In this document: positions 7,864-17,118 of the stretch, in pieces
How positions within the stretch are numbered: the stretch's first letter is position 1
How the letters are laid out: each line of letters opens with the position of its first letter
NCBI RefSeq assembly: GCF_938045625.1
Contig: NZ_CALIAV010000059.1
Location: 1-50,656 of the forward strand
Direction: 5' to 3'
Source of the DNA: an uncultured Campylobacter sp.
Lineage (GTDB): Bacteria; Campylobacterota; Campylobacteria; Campylobacterales; Campylobacteraceae
Length of the DNA: 50,656 nucleotides
The notes under the pieces: generated by a model
The model's database searches: none
Seen by the model: the letters and a program-made list of their open reading frames with translations, nothing else
What the model was told of the DNA's origin: nothing
Program-made: the position numbers and the translations under genes

Positions 7864-8829
7864 ATGAGAGTACTAACGGGTTTGCAACCAAGCGGCAAAC
7901 TACACCTAGGCAACTACTTCGCCTCAATTAAACAAATGGTTGAGGCGCAGGGGCAAAGCGAGATGTTTATGTTTATCGCAAACTACCACGCCATGACCTC
8001 GGTCGCCGACGCAGGGAAGCTAAAACAAAACACCTATGAGGCGGCGAGCGCGTTTTTGTCGCTGGGTATCGATCCGCAAAAGAGCGTATTTTGGGTGCAA
8101 AGCGACGTAAAAGAGGTTTTAGAGCTCTACTGGATACTGAGCCAATACACGCCTATGGGCCTTCTCGAGCGAGCGCACAGCTACAAGGATAAGGTCGCAA
8201 AGGGCTTAACCTCGCATCACGGGCTTTTTAGTTACCCCGTTTTGATGGCGGCCGATATCCTTTTGTACGGCGCGCAGGTCGTACCCGTAGGCAAGGATCA
8301 GATCCAGCACGTCGAGATCGCGCGCGACATAGCGATCAAATTTAACAACGAGCACGGCGATATCTTCGTCCTGCCTGAGTATAAAGTCGATGAAAACGTA
8401 GCTACGGTGCCCGGCACAGACGGCGCGAAAATGAGCAAAAGCTACGGCAACACGATAGATATTTTCGCCGGCGCCAAAGAGTTAAAAAAGCAAATCTCAA
8501 GCATCGTGACGACCTCGGAGCCGCTTGAAGCGCCTAAGCAGTGGCAAAACTGCAACGTCTATAATATCGCTAAATTATTCCTAGACAAGGACGGACAGCG
8601 CGACTTGCAGGCTAGATATGAGCGAGGCGGCGAAGGACACGGACACTTTAAGATGTATCTAAACGAGCTGGTTTGGGACTATTTCGCGGATGCGAGGGAG
8701 AAATTTGATTATTATCTAAATCACGCTGGCGAAGTGGATGAAATTTTAAACGAAGGCGCCAAAAGAGCGCGAGCCGTAGCAGCGCCAATAATGGAAAAAA
8801 TACGCGCCGCAACCGGCATTTACAAATAA
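7864..8829 (+). CDS. trpS: tryptophan--tRNA ligase
   Basis: This class I aminoacyl-tRNA synthetase charges tRNA-Trp. The ATP-binding HIGH-like motif is GKLHLGNYFA (residues 12-21), and the KMSKS loop is GAKMSKSYGN. GLQPSGKLHLG at the N-terminus is the TrpRS signature. The length of 321 residues is normal for the short bacterial enzyme. The ATG follows AAGAGAGAAAA. It is first in a plus-strand run with a small membrane protein and serS. Confidence 0.97.
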   Translation: MRVLTGLQPSGKLHLGNYFASIKQMVEAQGQSEMFMFIANYHAMTSVADAGKLKQNTYEAASAFLSLGIDPQKSVFWVQSDVKEVLELYWILSQYTPMGLLERAHSYKDKVAKGLTSHHGLFSYPVLMAADILLYGAQVVPVGKDQIQHVEIARDIAIKFNNEHGDIFVLPEYKVDENVATVPGTDGAKMSKSYGNTIDIFAGAKELKKQISSIVTTSEPLEAPKQWQNCNVYNIAKLFLDKDGQRDLQARYERGGEGHGHFKMYLNELVWDYFADAREKFDYYLNHAGEVDEILNEGAKRARAVAAPIMEKIRAATGIYK

Positions 8830-8844
8830 ATTTAAAGGAAAAAA

Positions 8845-9285
8845 GTGCAAGCAATCTACCCTTACGCGCAGCTTATTCACCTGATCTGCGCTATCGTTTT
8901 CGTCGGATTTTTATTTTTCGACGTGATTATTTTTTCAAGAGCTAAAAAGAAACTGCCCGTAGAAATAGCGCAAAAAGCGCAGCAGGCTATATCAAGCGTC
9001 GCGATAAAGATTATGCCGCTTTGCGTGCTGATTTTGATTTTAACGGGCGGCATAATGATGAGCAGTTGGGTCGGCTCGAAGGCGGGCGGATATTTCGCGT
9101 CAAATTTACAAGCCGCCTTGATGATAAAAGTTATTTTAGCGATGCTGATATTTGCGGCGGTAGCGACCAATCTCACGTGCAAATTTATACTAAAGCGCCC
9201 TAGCCCGCTAGGCAACATTCATCCGTTTGCGTTTGTGGCTGCGGCGATCATCGTGATACTTGCTAAAGTTATGTTTATGGTTTAA
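8845..9285 (+). CDS. four-helix inner-membrane protein (CopD/HemJ-like, putative)
   Basis: The 146-residue product has four predicted membrane helices, at about residues 8-28, 49-70, 88-110 and 122-144. An N-terminal His (QLIHLICAIVF) and a GGIMMSSW turn resemble small CopD- or HemJ-like membrane proteins, but I cannot assign it firmly. No enzyme motif is visible. It starts at GTG behind AAAGGAAAAAA and sits 9 bases before serS, so it is co-expressed with the two synthetase genes. Confidence 0.75.
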   Translation: MQAIYPYAQLIHLICAIVFVGFLFFDVIIFSRAKKKLPVEIAQKAQQAISSVAIKIMPLCVLILILTGGIMMSSWVGSKAGGYFASNLQAALMIKVILAMLIFAAVATNLTCKFILKRPSPLGNIHPFAFVAAAIIVILAKVMFMV

Positions 9286-9294
9286 GGAGAGGAT

Positions 9295-10539
9295 ATGATA
9301 AATTTAAAACTACTCGACACTCGCTACGACGAGTTCGTAAAAAAATTACAAGGAAAAAACGTAAAGCCCGAGGTTTTAAACGAGCTTTTGACGACGTTTA
9401 ACGAGCTAAAAGCAAAACGCCAAGCGCTAGAAAATTTCCAAGCGATCCAAAACGCTAAGAGCAAAGAGCTAGGCATAAAGGCTAGAAACGGCGAGAACAC
9501 CGACGAGCTAAAAAACGAGCTAAATTTGAACAAAGCCGCGATGGGCGATGCCGCCGAAATCGTGCACGCATATGAGGAAAAGCTAGAAAACATCGCAAGC
9601 TGCGTGCCAAATATCACCGACGACGACGTGCCGTTTGGCAAGGACGAGGACGATAACGTCTGCGTAAAAACCGTGCTTGAGCCGACCAAATTTGACTTCA
9701 CGCCAAAGGAGCACTGGGAGCTTGGCGAGAGCTTAGGCTGGCTTGATTTCGAGCGCGGCGTTAAGCTTTCAGGCTCGCGCTTTTGCGTGCTAAAGGGCAT
9801 GGGAGCGCGCCTATCAAGAGCGCTAGTTAACTACATGATCGACTTTAACAGCGCGCGCGGCTTCGAGCTGGTTAACGTGCCGTTTTTGGTAAACGCAAAC
9901 ACACTTTACGGCACAGGACAGCTGCCTAAATTTGAAGACGATCTATATAAGGCTCAGGGCGAGGATTTGTACCTGATCCCTACTAGCGAGGTGCCGGTAA
10001 CAAACCTTTACAACGACGAAATTTTGCCCGTCGAGAGCTTACCGATAAAGATGACTTGCTACTCGGCGTGCTTCCGTAAAGAAGCAGGCTCAGCAGGACG
10101 CGACACGCGCGGCATGATCCGCCAGCACCAGTTTGAAAAAGTAGAACTCGTAGCTATCACGACTCCGGAGCAAAGCGCGCAGATGTTAGACGAGATGGTG
10201 GCGTGCGCTAGCGACTTACTAACTAGCCTTGGGCTGCCGCACCGCCACATGCTGCTTTGCAGCGGGGATCTTGGCTTTAGCGCGGCAAAGACGATAGACC
10301 TCGAAGTCTGGCTACCGGGGCAAAACAAATACCGCGAGATAAGCTCGGTCTCAAATACCCGCGATTTCCAAGCGCGCAGAGCTAAAATCCGCTACAAAGA
10401 CGGCAAGAAAAACGCTCTGGTAAACACCCTAAACGGCTCGTCTCTCGCAGTCGGTAGGACGCTAATAGCAATAATGGAAAACTACCAAAAAGCAGACGGC
10501 AGCATCGAGATCCCCGAAGTTCTTAAAAGGTACATGTAG
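9295..10539 (+). CDS. serS: serine--tRNA ligase
   Basis: SerS is a class II synthetase that charges tRNA-Ser (one such tRNA lies at 804). The N-terminal ~110 residues form the long antiparallel coiled-coil arm that grips the tRNA variable arm (charged, Leu/Ala-rich, ending VPNITDDDVPFG). Class II motifs follow: GTGQLPKFEDDLY, LIPTSEVPVTNLY, FRKEAGSAGRDTRGMIRQHQ (motif 2) and NGSSLAVGRTL (motif 3). Length 414 fits. The start has AAGGAGAGG upstream and the stop overlaps the next GTG. Confidence 0.97.
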   Translation: MINLKLLDTRYDEFVKKLQGKNVKPEVLNELLTTFNELKAKRQALENFQAIQNAKSKELGIKARNGENTDELKNELNLNKAAMGDAAEIVHAYEEKLENIASCVPNITDDDVPFGKDEDDNVCVKTVLEPTKFDFTPKEHWELGESLGWLDFERGVKLSGSRFCVLKGMGARLSRALVNYMIDFNSARGFELVNVPFLVNANTLYGTGQLPKFEDDLYKAQGEDLYLIPTSEVPVTNLYNDEILPVESLPIKMTCYSACFRKEAGSAGRDTRGMIRQHQFEKVELVAITTPEQSAQMLDEMVACASDLLTSLGLPHRHMLLCSGDLGFSAAKTIDLEVWLPGQNKYREISSVSNTRDFQARRAKIRYKDGKKNALVNTLNGSSLAVGRTLIAIMENYQKADGSIEIPEVLKRYM

Positions 10540-12929
10540 TGGCGCAAAACGACGATGAAAACGTAGTAATCCTCGAAGAGGCCGAAACCCAGCTAAGCGA
10601 CAAAGAGCCCCGACCGGAAGAGCAAGAAGGCGGTGAAAGCGACGAGCTGGTTTCGCTCGACGAGCTAGAACCAGTAGTCCCCGAACAAACCGCAGACGCG
10701 CAAGATGACGCCAAAAAAAGCAAGAAAAAGCTTTTTATTATCGGAGGATCGGCGGGCGCGGCCGTCATAATCTTGGCCGTAGTTTTGTTTTTCGTTTTTA
10801 GAGGCGAGAAAAAGCCGCCGATAGACGAAAAACAGATCGTAAAAGATATCGAGGAGCACTACGAGTCGCAAAAATTCGGCAGCTCGAAGATCGACGACAT
10901 GATCGCTAAGGCAAATTTACTCTACGAAAAGGGCAATAAATTTGAGGCGCTGAAAATCTACGAAAACATCGCAGTTTACAACCAAAGCCTCTCAAACTAT
11001 AATCTCGGCGTTTCACAGATGAGGCAAGGTAAATTCGAAGACGCGCTAGAGAGCTTTAAAAAAGCGATCGCTAACGACGAAAACGTCGCCGTTAGCGCCA
11101 TAAACGCCGCGGTTAGCTCGCTGGAGCTAAAAAACGAGCAAAATTTTAACTATTACATAAATCTCGCTAATTCGTTTTTGTACAAGGAAGCAGACTCTCC
11201 GCTATACAACTACTACTACGCGCTAATAAACTACTACAAAGGTCAATACGTCGAAGCTCTAGCGGCTCTCTCGCACGCCGAAAACGGATACTATAAAGAC
11301 CGCTACGACTACCTCGCGGCTAAAATTTTAAGCTTTATCGGCGACGATGCCGAAGCGATAAAAAAGCTAGAAGCGCAAAAAGAATTTGACGCAGACCTGG
11401 CGCTTGGCATGCTTTACGCAAGACTCGGGCAGTATGAAAAGGCCAGAAATAGGCTAAATTTAGCGCTAAACAAGGGCGGCGACTCAAATAAAATAAACTC
11501 GATGATAGCCATCATAAACCTAAAAGACGGCAAATTTGAAGCCGCGACAAACGAAATAAAGGCCGTATTTCACGAGGATCCGCTGTTTTTAAACGCAAAT
11601 TTCCCTATAAAAACGATACTAAATCCCGAACTTTTTGACGTAAATTTAGCTCAGGCGCACTTTAGAAACGACCTATTTTTTGACAAAACCAAGCGCTACG
11701 AGACGCTGTTTTACTTCGCGCCTTATAAGGTTTTTGATCCTACCCAAACGATAAACTACATAAGAAAAGGCGGAGTGAGCCTATTTTTAGACGATGCAAG
11801 CGCTGCGGGCAACTACCTAAACGCTAGCGGCGCGCTCTCAAAGGTAAATTTAGAGCTATCCTCAGCCATTGCAAACGCCCTAAACTACAAGCTAAAGCAG
11901 GCCAACGCGCAGTTTGCCTCGCTCATCTCGCTCTATCCCGAACACTCGGTTTTACACTACGACCTAGCGCTTAGCTACGCGCAGCTGGGCAACTTTAGCA
12001 TGGCGGCAAAGCACTTTATCATGAGCTATCACCTAGACCCTACAAATCATCTAGCAGGCGTGCTAGGCGCCATCGCAAACGACATAAATGCCGTAGATAA
12101 CACCAAACTACTGCAAGAAATTTCTGAAAATCTCGACCACGACGCAAGCTCAAAAGACGCGCCCGTAAGCCAAGCTCTAATGGCCCTCATCGCAAACAAT
12201 AGCGGCGCTCTCATGCGCTGGCTAGAAGAAGATAAGGAAGAGAGCGCGCTAAATTTGGCCTTTGACGCGATAATCGCAAAGATGACCGACAAGGGCTCAG
12301 AGTTTGCTAAAAAGACGCAAATTTTAAAGGCTAAGCTACCTGATGATATAGTGGCAAATATCCTTGATTTTATCGCAAACTACAAAGATGAAGGCATCAA
12401 AAAATACGTCGAGCAGATACAAATTTACTTCCACGACAAGCGGCTAAACGACGCAGCATTTTATCATGGCGCAAACATCATCAAAGAGCAATACATCAAG
12501 CTTTTGCAAATCTCGGGTCTACTAAACTACGAACGCGAGAAGATAAAAGCACTGCTAAAACAAGGCGCTAATAACGCCGACTTGCTCCAGACGCTAGCTT
12601 ATATCGACATTTTTACGAACGATTTTGAGGAGAGCTATCAGATCTACAACCGCATAATCGACGAGTTTAAGATAAACGACGCGGGCACGCTATTTCTAGC
12701 TGCCGTGGCTGCCATCGGCTCAAACCACCCGCAAAACGCCACCGCACTTTTGGAGCTATCAAAGCTCACCGATCCAAACGAGATGGAAAGCCGCGTGGCG
12801 CTAGGACACCTATATCAAGAGATCGATAATATCGAAGCCGCAACGATACAATACGGACTGATAAAAGATCCAAATTTTAAAAGCAAATTCGTGGATTTTA
12901 TGATTGATTACGAGAAGCTGAAAAAGTAG
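10539..12929 (+). CDS. membrane-anchored tetratricopeptide-repeat protein
   Basis: The protein has 796 residues. An acidic N-terminal tail (about 1-58) precedes one membrane helix (about 64-87, after KKSKKK), and a long helical, TPR-like region makes up the rest. Repeats are visible at GNKFEALKIYENIA, GKFEDALESFKKAI, GQYEKARNRLNLAL, YAQLGNFSMAAKHF and FEESYQIYNRII. The charge pattern suggests a cytoplasmic N-terminus and a periplasmic repeat domain. It probably acts as a scaffold for an envelope complex; some Campylobacter TPR proteins serve the flagellar motor, but nothing here proves that. The GTG start overlaps the serS stop, as I recall for the orthologous C. jejuni gene. Confidence 0.85.
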   Translation: MAQNDDENVVILEEAETQLSDKEPRPEEQEGGESDELVSLDELEPVVPEQTADAQDDAKKSKKKLFIIGGSAGAAVIILAVVLFFVFRGEKKPPIDEKQIVKDIEEHYESQKFGSSKIDDMIAKANLLYEKGNKFEALKIYENIAVYNQSLSNYNLGVSQMRQGKFEDALESFKKAIANDENVAVSAINAAVSSLELKNEQNFNYYINLANSFLYKEADSPLYNYYYALINYYKGQYVEALAALSHAENGYYKDRYDYLAAKILSFIGDDAEAIKKLEAQKEFDADLALGMLYARLGQYEKARNRLNLALNKGGDSNKINSMIAIINLKDGKFEAATNEIKAVFHEDPLFLNANFPIKTILNPELFDVNLAQAHFRNDLFFDKTKRYETLFYFAPYKVFDPTQTINYIRKGGVSLFLDDASAAGNYLNASGALSKVNLELSSAIANALNYKLKQANAQFASLISLYPEHSVLHYDLALSYAQLGNFSMAAKHFIMSYHLDPTNHLAGVLGAIANDINAVDNTKLLQEISENLDHDASSKDAPVSQALMALIANNSGALMRWLEEDKEESALNLAFDAIIAKMTDKGSEFAKKTQILKAKLPDDIVANILDFIANYKDEGIKKYVEQIQIYFHDKRLNDAAFYHGANIIKEQYIKLLQISGLLNYEREKIKALLKQGANNADLLQTLAYIDIFTNDFEESYQIYNRIIDEFKINDAGTLFLAAVAAIGSNHPQNATALLELSKLTDPNEMESRVALGHLYQEIDNIEAATIQYGLIKDPNFKSKFVDFMIDYEKLKK

Positions 12930-12936
12930 TTTTATG

Positions 12937-12977
12937 CGGGCGATAAACTCGTTGCAAATTCGCCCGAATAATTTTTA
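12937..12977 (+). terminator. rho-independent terminator after the TPR gene
   Basis: A 7-bp stem CGGGCGA (12937-12943) pairs with TCGCCCG (12960-12966) and is followed by AATAATTTTTA. It begins 8 bases after the TPR stop. The loop is 16 bases, rather long, but the GC-rich stem and the T-rich tail fit. Confidence 0.65.
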
Positions 12978-13151
12978 ATAATTCTTGTATATTTACAGCG
13001 TCAAAGCAGTTTTGTTAAATTTGACAAAAGCAAAAGCAACTCGCCTCGTCAAATTTAACGCCTTACTCCGCCCCGTTCTATAACTCGCAGGTTAAAAAAC
13101 AACCGCAAATTTAACCAAAGCACGGCAATAAACCGCGTTTCAAGTCAAATT

Positions 13152-13850
13152 TTACTTATCCTCAAGCACCTTTTCGCGCCACTTCGAGCTTGATTTTTTA
13201 TCCATCACCATATCTTTGGACATCTCGGCAGCGGCCTCGAAGTTTTTCTGCACACCTTCGCTGCTGTTTTGATATTTTACGGCATTTGAACGCTGTATAC
13301 CGATGCTCTCGGCCTCGCTAGCCGCATCGATATTCGCTCCCAAAAATATAAACTCCCAGTCGTATTTTTCCTGCTTATCGCTTATCATTTTTTTGATCTG
13401 CGCCTTTGAGTACTCCTTGCTCGAGTTTTCTTGCCCGTCGGTGATGATGACGAAAAGCACGGCTCTGTTTTTAGCGTAGATGTCCTCGACTTTTGAGATT
13501 TTATTTATCGTTTCGCCGACAGCGTCTAGTAGCGCAGTATTGCCGCCCGCGACATAGTCCTTGCTCGTTAGCTTCTCGACCTTTTTGATATCGGCTCTAT
13601 CGTGCAGGGTCTTAAAATGCGTATCAAAGAGCACCGTAGTTACTTTTGCGTCTACGCCGGCTTCTTTTTGCTTGTCAATCATGGAGTTAAAGCCGCCGAT
13701 AGTATCGCTCTCAAGCCCGCTCATAGAGCCTGATTTATCTAGGATTAGCACCATCTCAAGCTGCTTTGGCTCTGATTTTTGCGGCGCTTCTTCGCTTTTA
13801 GCAAAAGCAAATACCCCGATAATCATCAACAAAAACGCGATTTTTTTCAT
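13152..13850 (-). CDS. exported von Willebrand factor A domain protein
   Basis: The 232-residue product begins with a signal peptide (MKKIAFLLMIIGVFAFA) and is then one vWA domain. The metal-binding MIDAS motif is LDKSGSMSG, with the matching Thr/Asp positions in GGNTALLDAVG and VIITDGQENSS. Such domains bind ligands through a divalent metal. No membrane anchor follows, so it is probably periplasmic or released. I chose the ATG at 13850 because AAAGGAGAAAAT precedes it and a -10 box lies just upstream. The longer frame to 13964 would start upstream of that promoter. It is a stand-alone gene of unknown role. Confidence 0.85.
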   Translation of the reverse strand: MKKIAFLLMIIGVFAFAKSEEAPQKSEPKQLEMVLILDKSGSMSGLESDTIGGFNSMIDKQKEAGVDAKVTTVLFDTHFKTLHDRADIKKVEKLTSKDYVAGGNTALLDAVGETINKISKVEDIYAKNRAVLFVIITDGQENSSKEYSKAQIKKMISDKQEKYDWEFIFLGANIDAASEAESIGIQRSNAVKYQNSSEGVQKNFEAAAEMSKDMVMDKKSSSKWREKVLEDK

Positions 13851-13877
13851 ATTTTCTCCTTTGAAAAATTTGGTTTG

Positions 13878-13883
13878 ATTATA
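13878..13883 (-). promoter_or_regulatory. -10 box of the vWA gene promoter
   Basis: The minus strand reads TTTTGCTATAATC here, an extended TATAAT box. Transcription would begin near 13871, about 20 bases before the ATG at 13850. This supports the short start of the vWA gene. Confidence 0.65.
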
Positions 13884-14068
13884 GCAAAACTTAACGGCTC
13901 GTCGGTAAATGCGAGGGGGTTTAAATTTTAGTTTTGTATTTTTGTTCGCCAAAAACACGGTCAAATTTACTTCAAAATTTACGGCCGAATTTAAAGGCTA
14001 AATTTAGAAATTTAAGACCCGAATAGAGCCTTAAATTTACTAAGAGACGCGGTCAAACCGCTCAAATT

Positions 14069-15586
14069 TTACTTTGCAGCGGTGATTTTTACGTAGCTGT
14101 TTAGCGCACCTATATACGCTCTAGCGCTCGCCGTCATCGTATCGATATCAAGTCCGTGTCCGATAATGGTCTTGCCGTCAAATTCGACCTTTACTACGAC
14201 GTTTGCCAGCGCGTCTTTGCCTTGCGAAACGGCGTTTACCTTATAGTCTTTTAGTACGCCGTTTATGCCGCTTAGACGGTCGATAACCTTAAATATCGCA
14301 TCCGCCGTACCGTTGCCAAGCGCCGCGTCGCTCTTGATCTCGTCTGCGTGGCGAAGCGTGATAGCTGCACTACTTAGGCCTTTGTTGCAGCTACTTTGCG
14401 TTAGCGTCAAAAACTCGAAAACTTCGGGGATCTTGATGATTTCGCTAGTTACCAGCGCGCGCAAATCGTCGTCAAATATCTCTTTTTTCTTATCCGCTAG
14501 CGCCTTAAATTTCTCAAACGCCTCGTTTATCGCGCTATCTTCTAGCTCAAAACCAAGGCTAATTAGCTTATCTTTAAAGGCGTGGCGACCCGAGTGTTTG
14601 CCTAGTATCAGCGAGTTTTTATCCAGTCCGATGCTCTCGGCACTGATGATTTCGTAGGTTTCTTTGTGTTTTAGCACGCCGTCTTGGTGGATGCCGCTTT
14701 CGTGAGCGAAGGCGTTTTTACCGACGATGGCTTTGTTTGGCTGAGGCTCGATACCGATGATGCCCGCTAGCAGGCGCGAGCTAGGATAAATTTCTTTATA
14801 TACTATGTCCGTGTAAAGCGGTGCGAATACGTCGCTACGCGTCTTTATCGCCATCACGATCTCTTCAAGCGCGGCATTTCCGGCACGCTCGCCGATGCCG
14901 TTTAGCGTGCACTCGACCTGTCTGGCGCCCGCTTTTATCGCGGCTAGCGAGTTTGCCGTAGCTAGGCCTAGGTCGTTGTGATTATGCACGGAGATGACTG
15001 CGCGACCGTTTATAAATTTAACCATTTCTCCTATGCGAGCGGTAATCTCCTCGGGATATAGATACCCCACGGTGTCTGGGATGTTGATGGTTTTTGCTCC
15101 GGCGTTTATAGCGGCGTCGCAAATTTCTTTTAAAAAGCTCATCTCACTCCTGCATGCGTCCTCGCAGCTAAACTCAACGTCCTCGCAGAAGGTTTTAGCG
15201 TATTCCACGGCTCGCACGGCGCGTCTAATCACTTCATCTGGAGACATTTTTAGCTTAAACTCCATATGGATCGGGCTTGTGGCGATAAAGGTGTGGATGC
15301 GCCTATTTTTTGCCGGAGCGATAGCCTCTCCCGCAGCCTTTATATCGCCGTCCACAGCGCGAGCGAGCGAACAGATAGAGGCGTTTGAGGCTTGCTTAGC
15401 GATCTGATGTATCGCGTCGAAATCGCCCCTGCTAGCCGCGGCAAAACCGACCTCCATGACGTCTACGTTTAGGCGCTCTAGCTGGCGCGCGATACGGATT
15501 TTCTCCTCGGTATTCATTGATGCGCCGGGGCTTTGCTCGCCGTCGCGAAGCGTAGTGTCAAATATTATAATTTTATTTTCGTTCAT
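14069..15586 (-). CDS. leuA: 2-isopropylmalate synthase
   Basis: LeuA condenses acetyl-CoA with 2-ketoisovalerate, the first step of leucine synthesis. The N-terminal TIM barrel shows FDTTLRDGEQSPGA (residues 9-22), the metal site HNHNDLG, and GIGERAGNA. A linker with HESGIHQDG leads to the C-terminal leucine-sensing domain. The 505-residue length is typical of the bacterial type. It lies downstream of pssA with a 123-base gap. No leuBCD genes are nearby. The ATG follows AAAGGATAAGAA. Confidence 0.96.
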   Translation of the reverse strand: MNENKIIIFDTTLRDGEQSPGASMNTEEKIRIARQLERLNVDVMEVGFAAASRGDFDAIHQIAKQASNASICSLARAVDGDIKAAGEAIAPAKNRRIHTFIATSPIHMEFKLKMSPDEVIRRAVRAVEYAKTFCEDVEFSCEDACRSEMSFLKEICDAAINAGAKTINIPDTVGYLYPEEITARIGEMVKFINGRAVISVHNHNDLGLATANSLAAIKAGARQVECTLNGIGERAGNAALEEIVMAIKTRSDVFAPLYTDIVYKEIYPSSRLLAGIIGIEPQPNKAIVGKNAFAHESGIHQDGVLKHKETYEIISAESIGLDKNSLILGKHSGRHAFKDKLISLGFELEDSAINEAFEKFKALADKKKEIFDDDLRALVTSEIIKIPEVFEFLTLTQSSCNKGLSSAAITLRHADEIKSDAALGNGTADAIFKVIDRLSGINGVLKDYKVNAVSQGKDALANVVVKVEFDGKTIIGHGLDIDTMTASARAYIGALNSYVKITAAK

Positions 15587-15709
15587 TTCTTATCCTTTTT
15601 TATAGTTTTAGTTTGTGCGGTTAAATTTGATTATTGGGGTGTGAAAGAGTCGCTGCCTAACGCAGCAGCAGAAGTAGGGAGAAAAATGCGTTAAATTTGA
15701 CGTTACCGT

Positions 15710-16489
15710 TCATTCGCTCTCCTTTTGAATTTTTTTGTTTTTAAATCTCATAAAAACATAGCGGATTATACCGTAAGAAACATAAACGCTCATTAAAGTC
15801 GTAACCGCTTCGATGGGGCAAACGTAAATAGCCGAAAACGCAACCGTAAGTCCGACTAAGATGCGCAAAAAGTCAGCCCTTTTGAGATCTACTTTTTTAA
15901 AGCTCGGGTAACGAATGTTGCTTACCATCAAAATAGAGAGCAAAATTTGCAAAAACATCAAAAACCACTCGGCGCTTCTTGTAAAGTCGTATTCTAAGCT
16001 TAGCCCGACCCAAAATGCCGAGACTATCGCAGCCGTAGGTATCGGAAGGCCGATAAAAACGGACGGCTCGTATGTGCCGGTCATTACGTTAAACCGTGCA
16101 AGTCTAATAGCACCAAAAACTACAAACAGTGCAGCGACAAGCGAACCCAAACGCCCAAAGCTGTGTCCGACCGTAAAATAAAAAAGCATCGCCGGCGCGA
16201 CGCCAAAAGCTATCACATCGGCAAGACTATCAAACTCTACGCCGAATTTCGACGTAGTTTTAGTTAGCCTCGCCACTCGTCCGTCAAGTCCGTCCAAAAA
16301 TAGCGATAAAACTATGTAAATAATAGCCTTGAAAAAATAGCCGTTAGCTTCATCGTCTAGCCCTGCGCCGGCCGCGATGTAGCCACGAACGGATGCAATT
16401 ATGCTGATGATACCTAAAAATGCCGAAGCCGCCGTGAATAAATTCGGCAAAATGTACATTAACTGAAGTTTATGCTGATTGTCTTGCAT
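15710..16489 (-). CDS. pssA: CDP-diacylglycerol--serine O-phosphatidyltransferase
   Basis: PssA makes phosphatidylserine in the inner membrane. The CDP-alcohol phosphotransferase signature is complete: DGRVAR, eight residues, G, three residues, D, three residues, D (about residues 68-90). Seven or eight hydrophobic segments follow the family layout, and a basic tail ends the protein. It overlaps the psd gene by 20 bases. The pair PssA and Psd makes phosphatidylethanolamine from CDP-diacylglycerol and serine, so coupling is sensible. Confidence 0.94.
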   Translation of the reverse strand: MQDNQHKLQLMYILPNLFTAASAFLGIISIIASVRGYIAAGAGLDDEANGYFFKAIIYIVLSLFLDGLDGRVARLTKTTSKFGVEFDSLADVIAFGVAPAMLFYFTVGHSFGRLGSLVAALFVVFGAIRLARFNVMTGTYEPSVFIGLPIPTAAIVSAFWVGLSLEYDFTRSAEWFLMFLQILLSILMVSNIRYPSFKKVDLKRADFLRILVGLTVAFSAIYVCPIEAVTTLMSVYVSYGIIRYVFMRFKNKKIQKESE

Positions 16490-17114
16490 CTTTTTCCTCG
16501 TAGCTAAAAAAACCTAAAATGCCCGCACTAGCGACCTTTTCGCCTACGCTGACGCTTATTCTTACATTTGCAGGCAGTATCAAAACTACCTCGCCGCTAC
16601 CTAAAAAGCCAAATCTCCTGCCGGCTTTTAGTCGGCTAAAATTTTCAAAAGAAATACCCTTACTAAGAGGTCCGGCGATGACTCGGATCGCAAATTTATT
16701 ATCTAAATTTTTACATACGAACAATGCTCGCTCGTTTAAATTTTTAGAAGCTTCCATAGCGTTACACAAAAATAGGCCGTGCCTTTGTTTGGCTTCTAAA
16801 AGCTCCATATCGCAAGGAGCCCTGAGTGCGCCTGCGTCAAATACGCCCTTACGGATGGTTATAGCTACGCACTGCGTATCAAAATAGTAAATTTTATCTA
16901 TGCTTTTTATCTTGCCGTCGATCGGACTAAGCACGGCGTACGCATCGTCGCTGCCTAGCGCTCGCTCAGGATTTCTAAACCAAAATACGCAGAGCGCAAA
17001 AAGCGAGAAGAATAAAATTTGACACGTACCCAAAATCAGCGCAAGCAAAAGCAAAAGCCCTAAAGCAAAAACGTATTTGTAGCCCTGTTTTGCGATTAGT
17101 CCGATGTTTTGCAT
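16470..17114 (-). CDS. psd: phosphatidylserine decarboxylase (short, GS-processing type)
   Basis: Psd decarboxylates phosphatidylserine to phosphatidylethanolamine using a pyruvoyl group made by self-cleavage at a Gly-Ser bond. Here the site is in GFLGSGEVVLIL, near residue 173, close to the C-terminus. The early motif VLSPIDGKI is also present. Two hydrophobic segments near residues 13-45 anchor it. At 214 residues it is the short Psd-related form rather than the longer LGST type. It follows ftsH by 4 bases and overlaps pssA. Confidence 0.9.
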   Translation of the reverse strand: MQNIGLIAKQGYKYVFALGLLLLLALILGTCQILFFSLFALCVFWFRNPERALGSDDAYAVLSPIDGKIKSIDKIYYFDTQCVAITIRKGVFDAGALRAPCDMELLEAKQRHGLFLCNAMEASKNLNERALFVCKNLDNKFAIRVIAGPLSKGISFENFSRLKAGRRFGFLGSGEVVLILPANVRISVSVGEKVASAGILGFFSYEEKDARQSA

Positions 17115-17118
17115 ACCT

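Noticed and set aside
15652..15666. Small hairpin (GCTGC/GCAGC) upstream of leuA as an attenuator
   Set aside because: The stem is only 5 bp, no leader peptide with Leu codons is visible, and no T-run follows.
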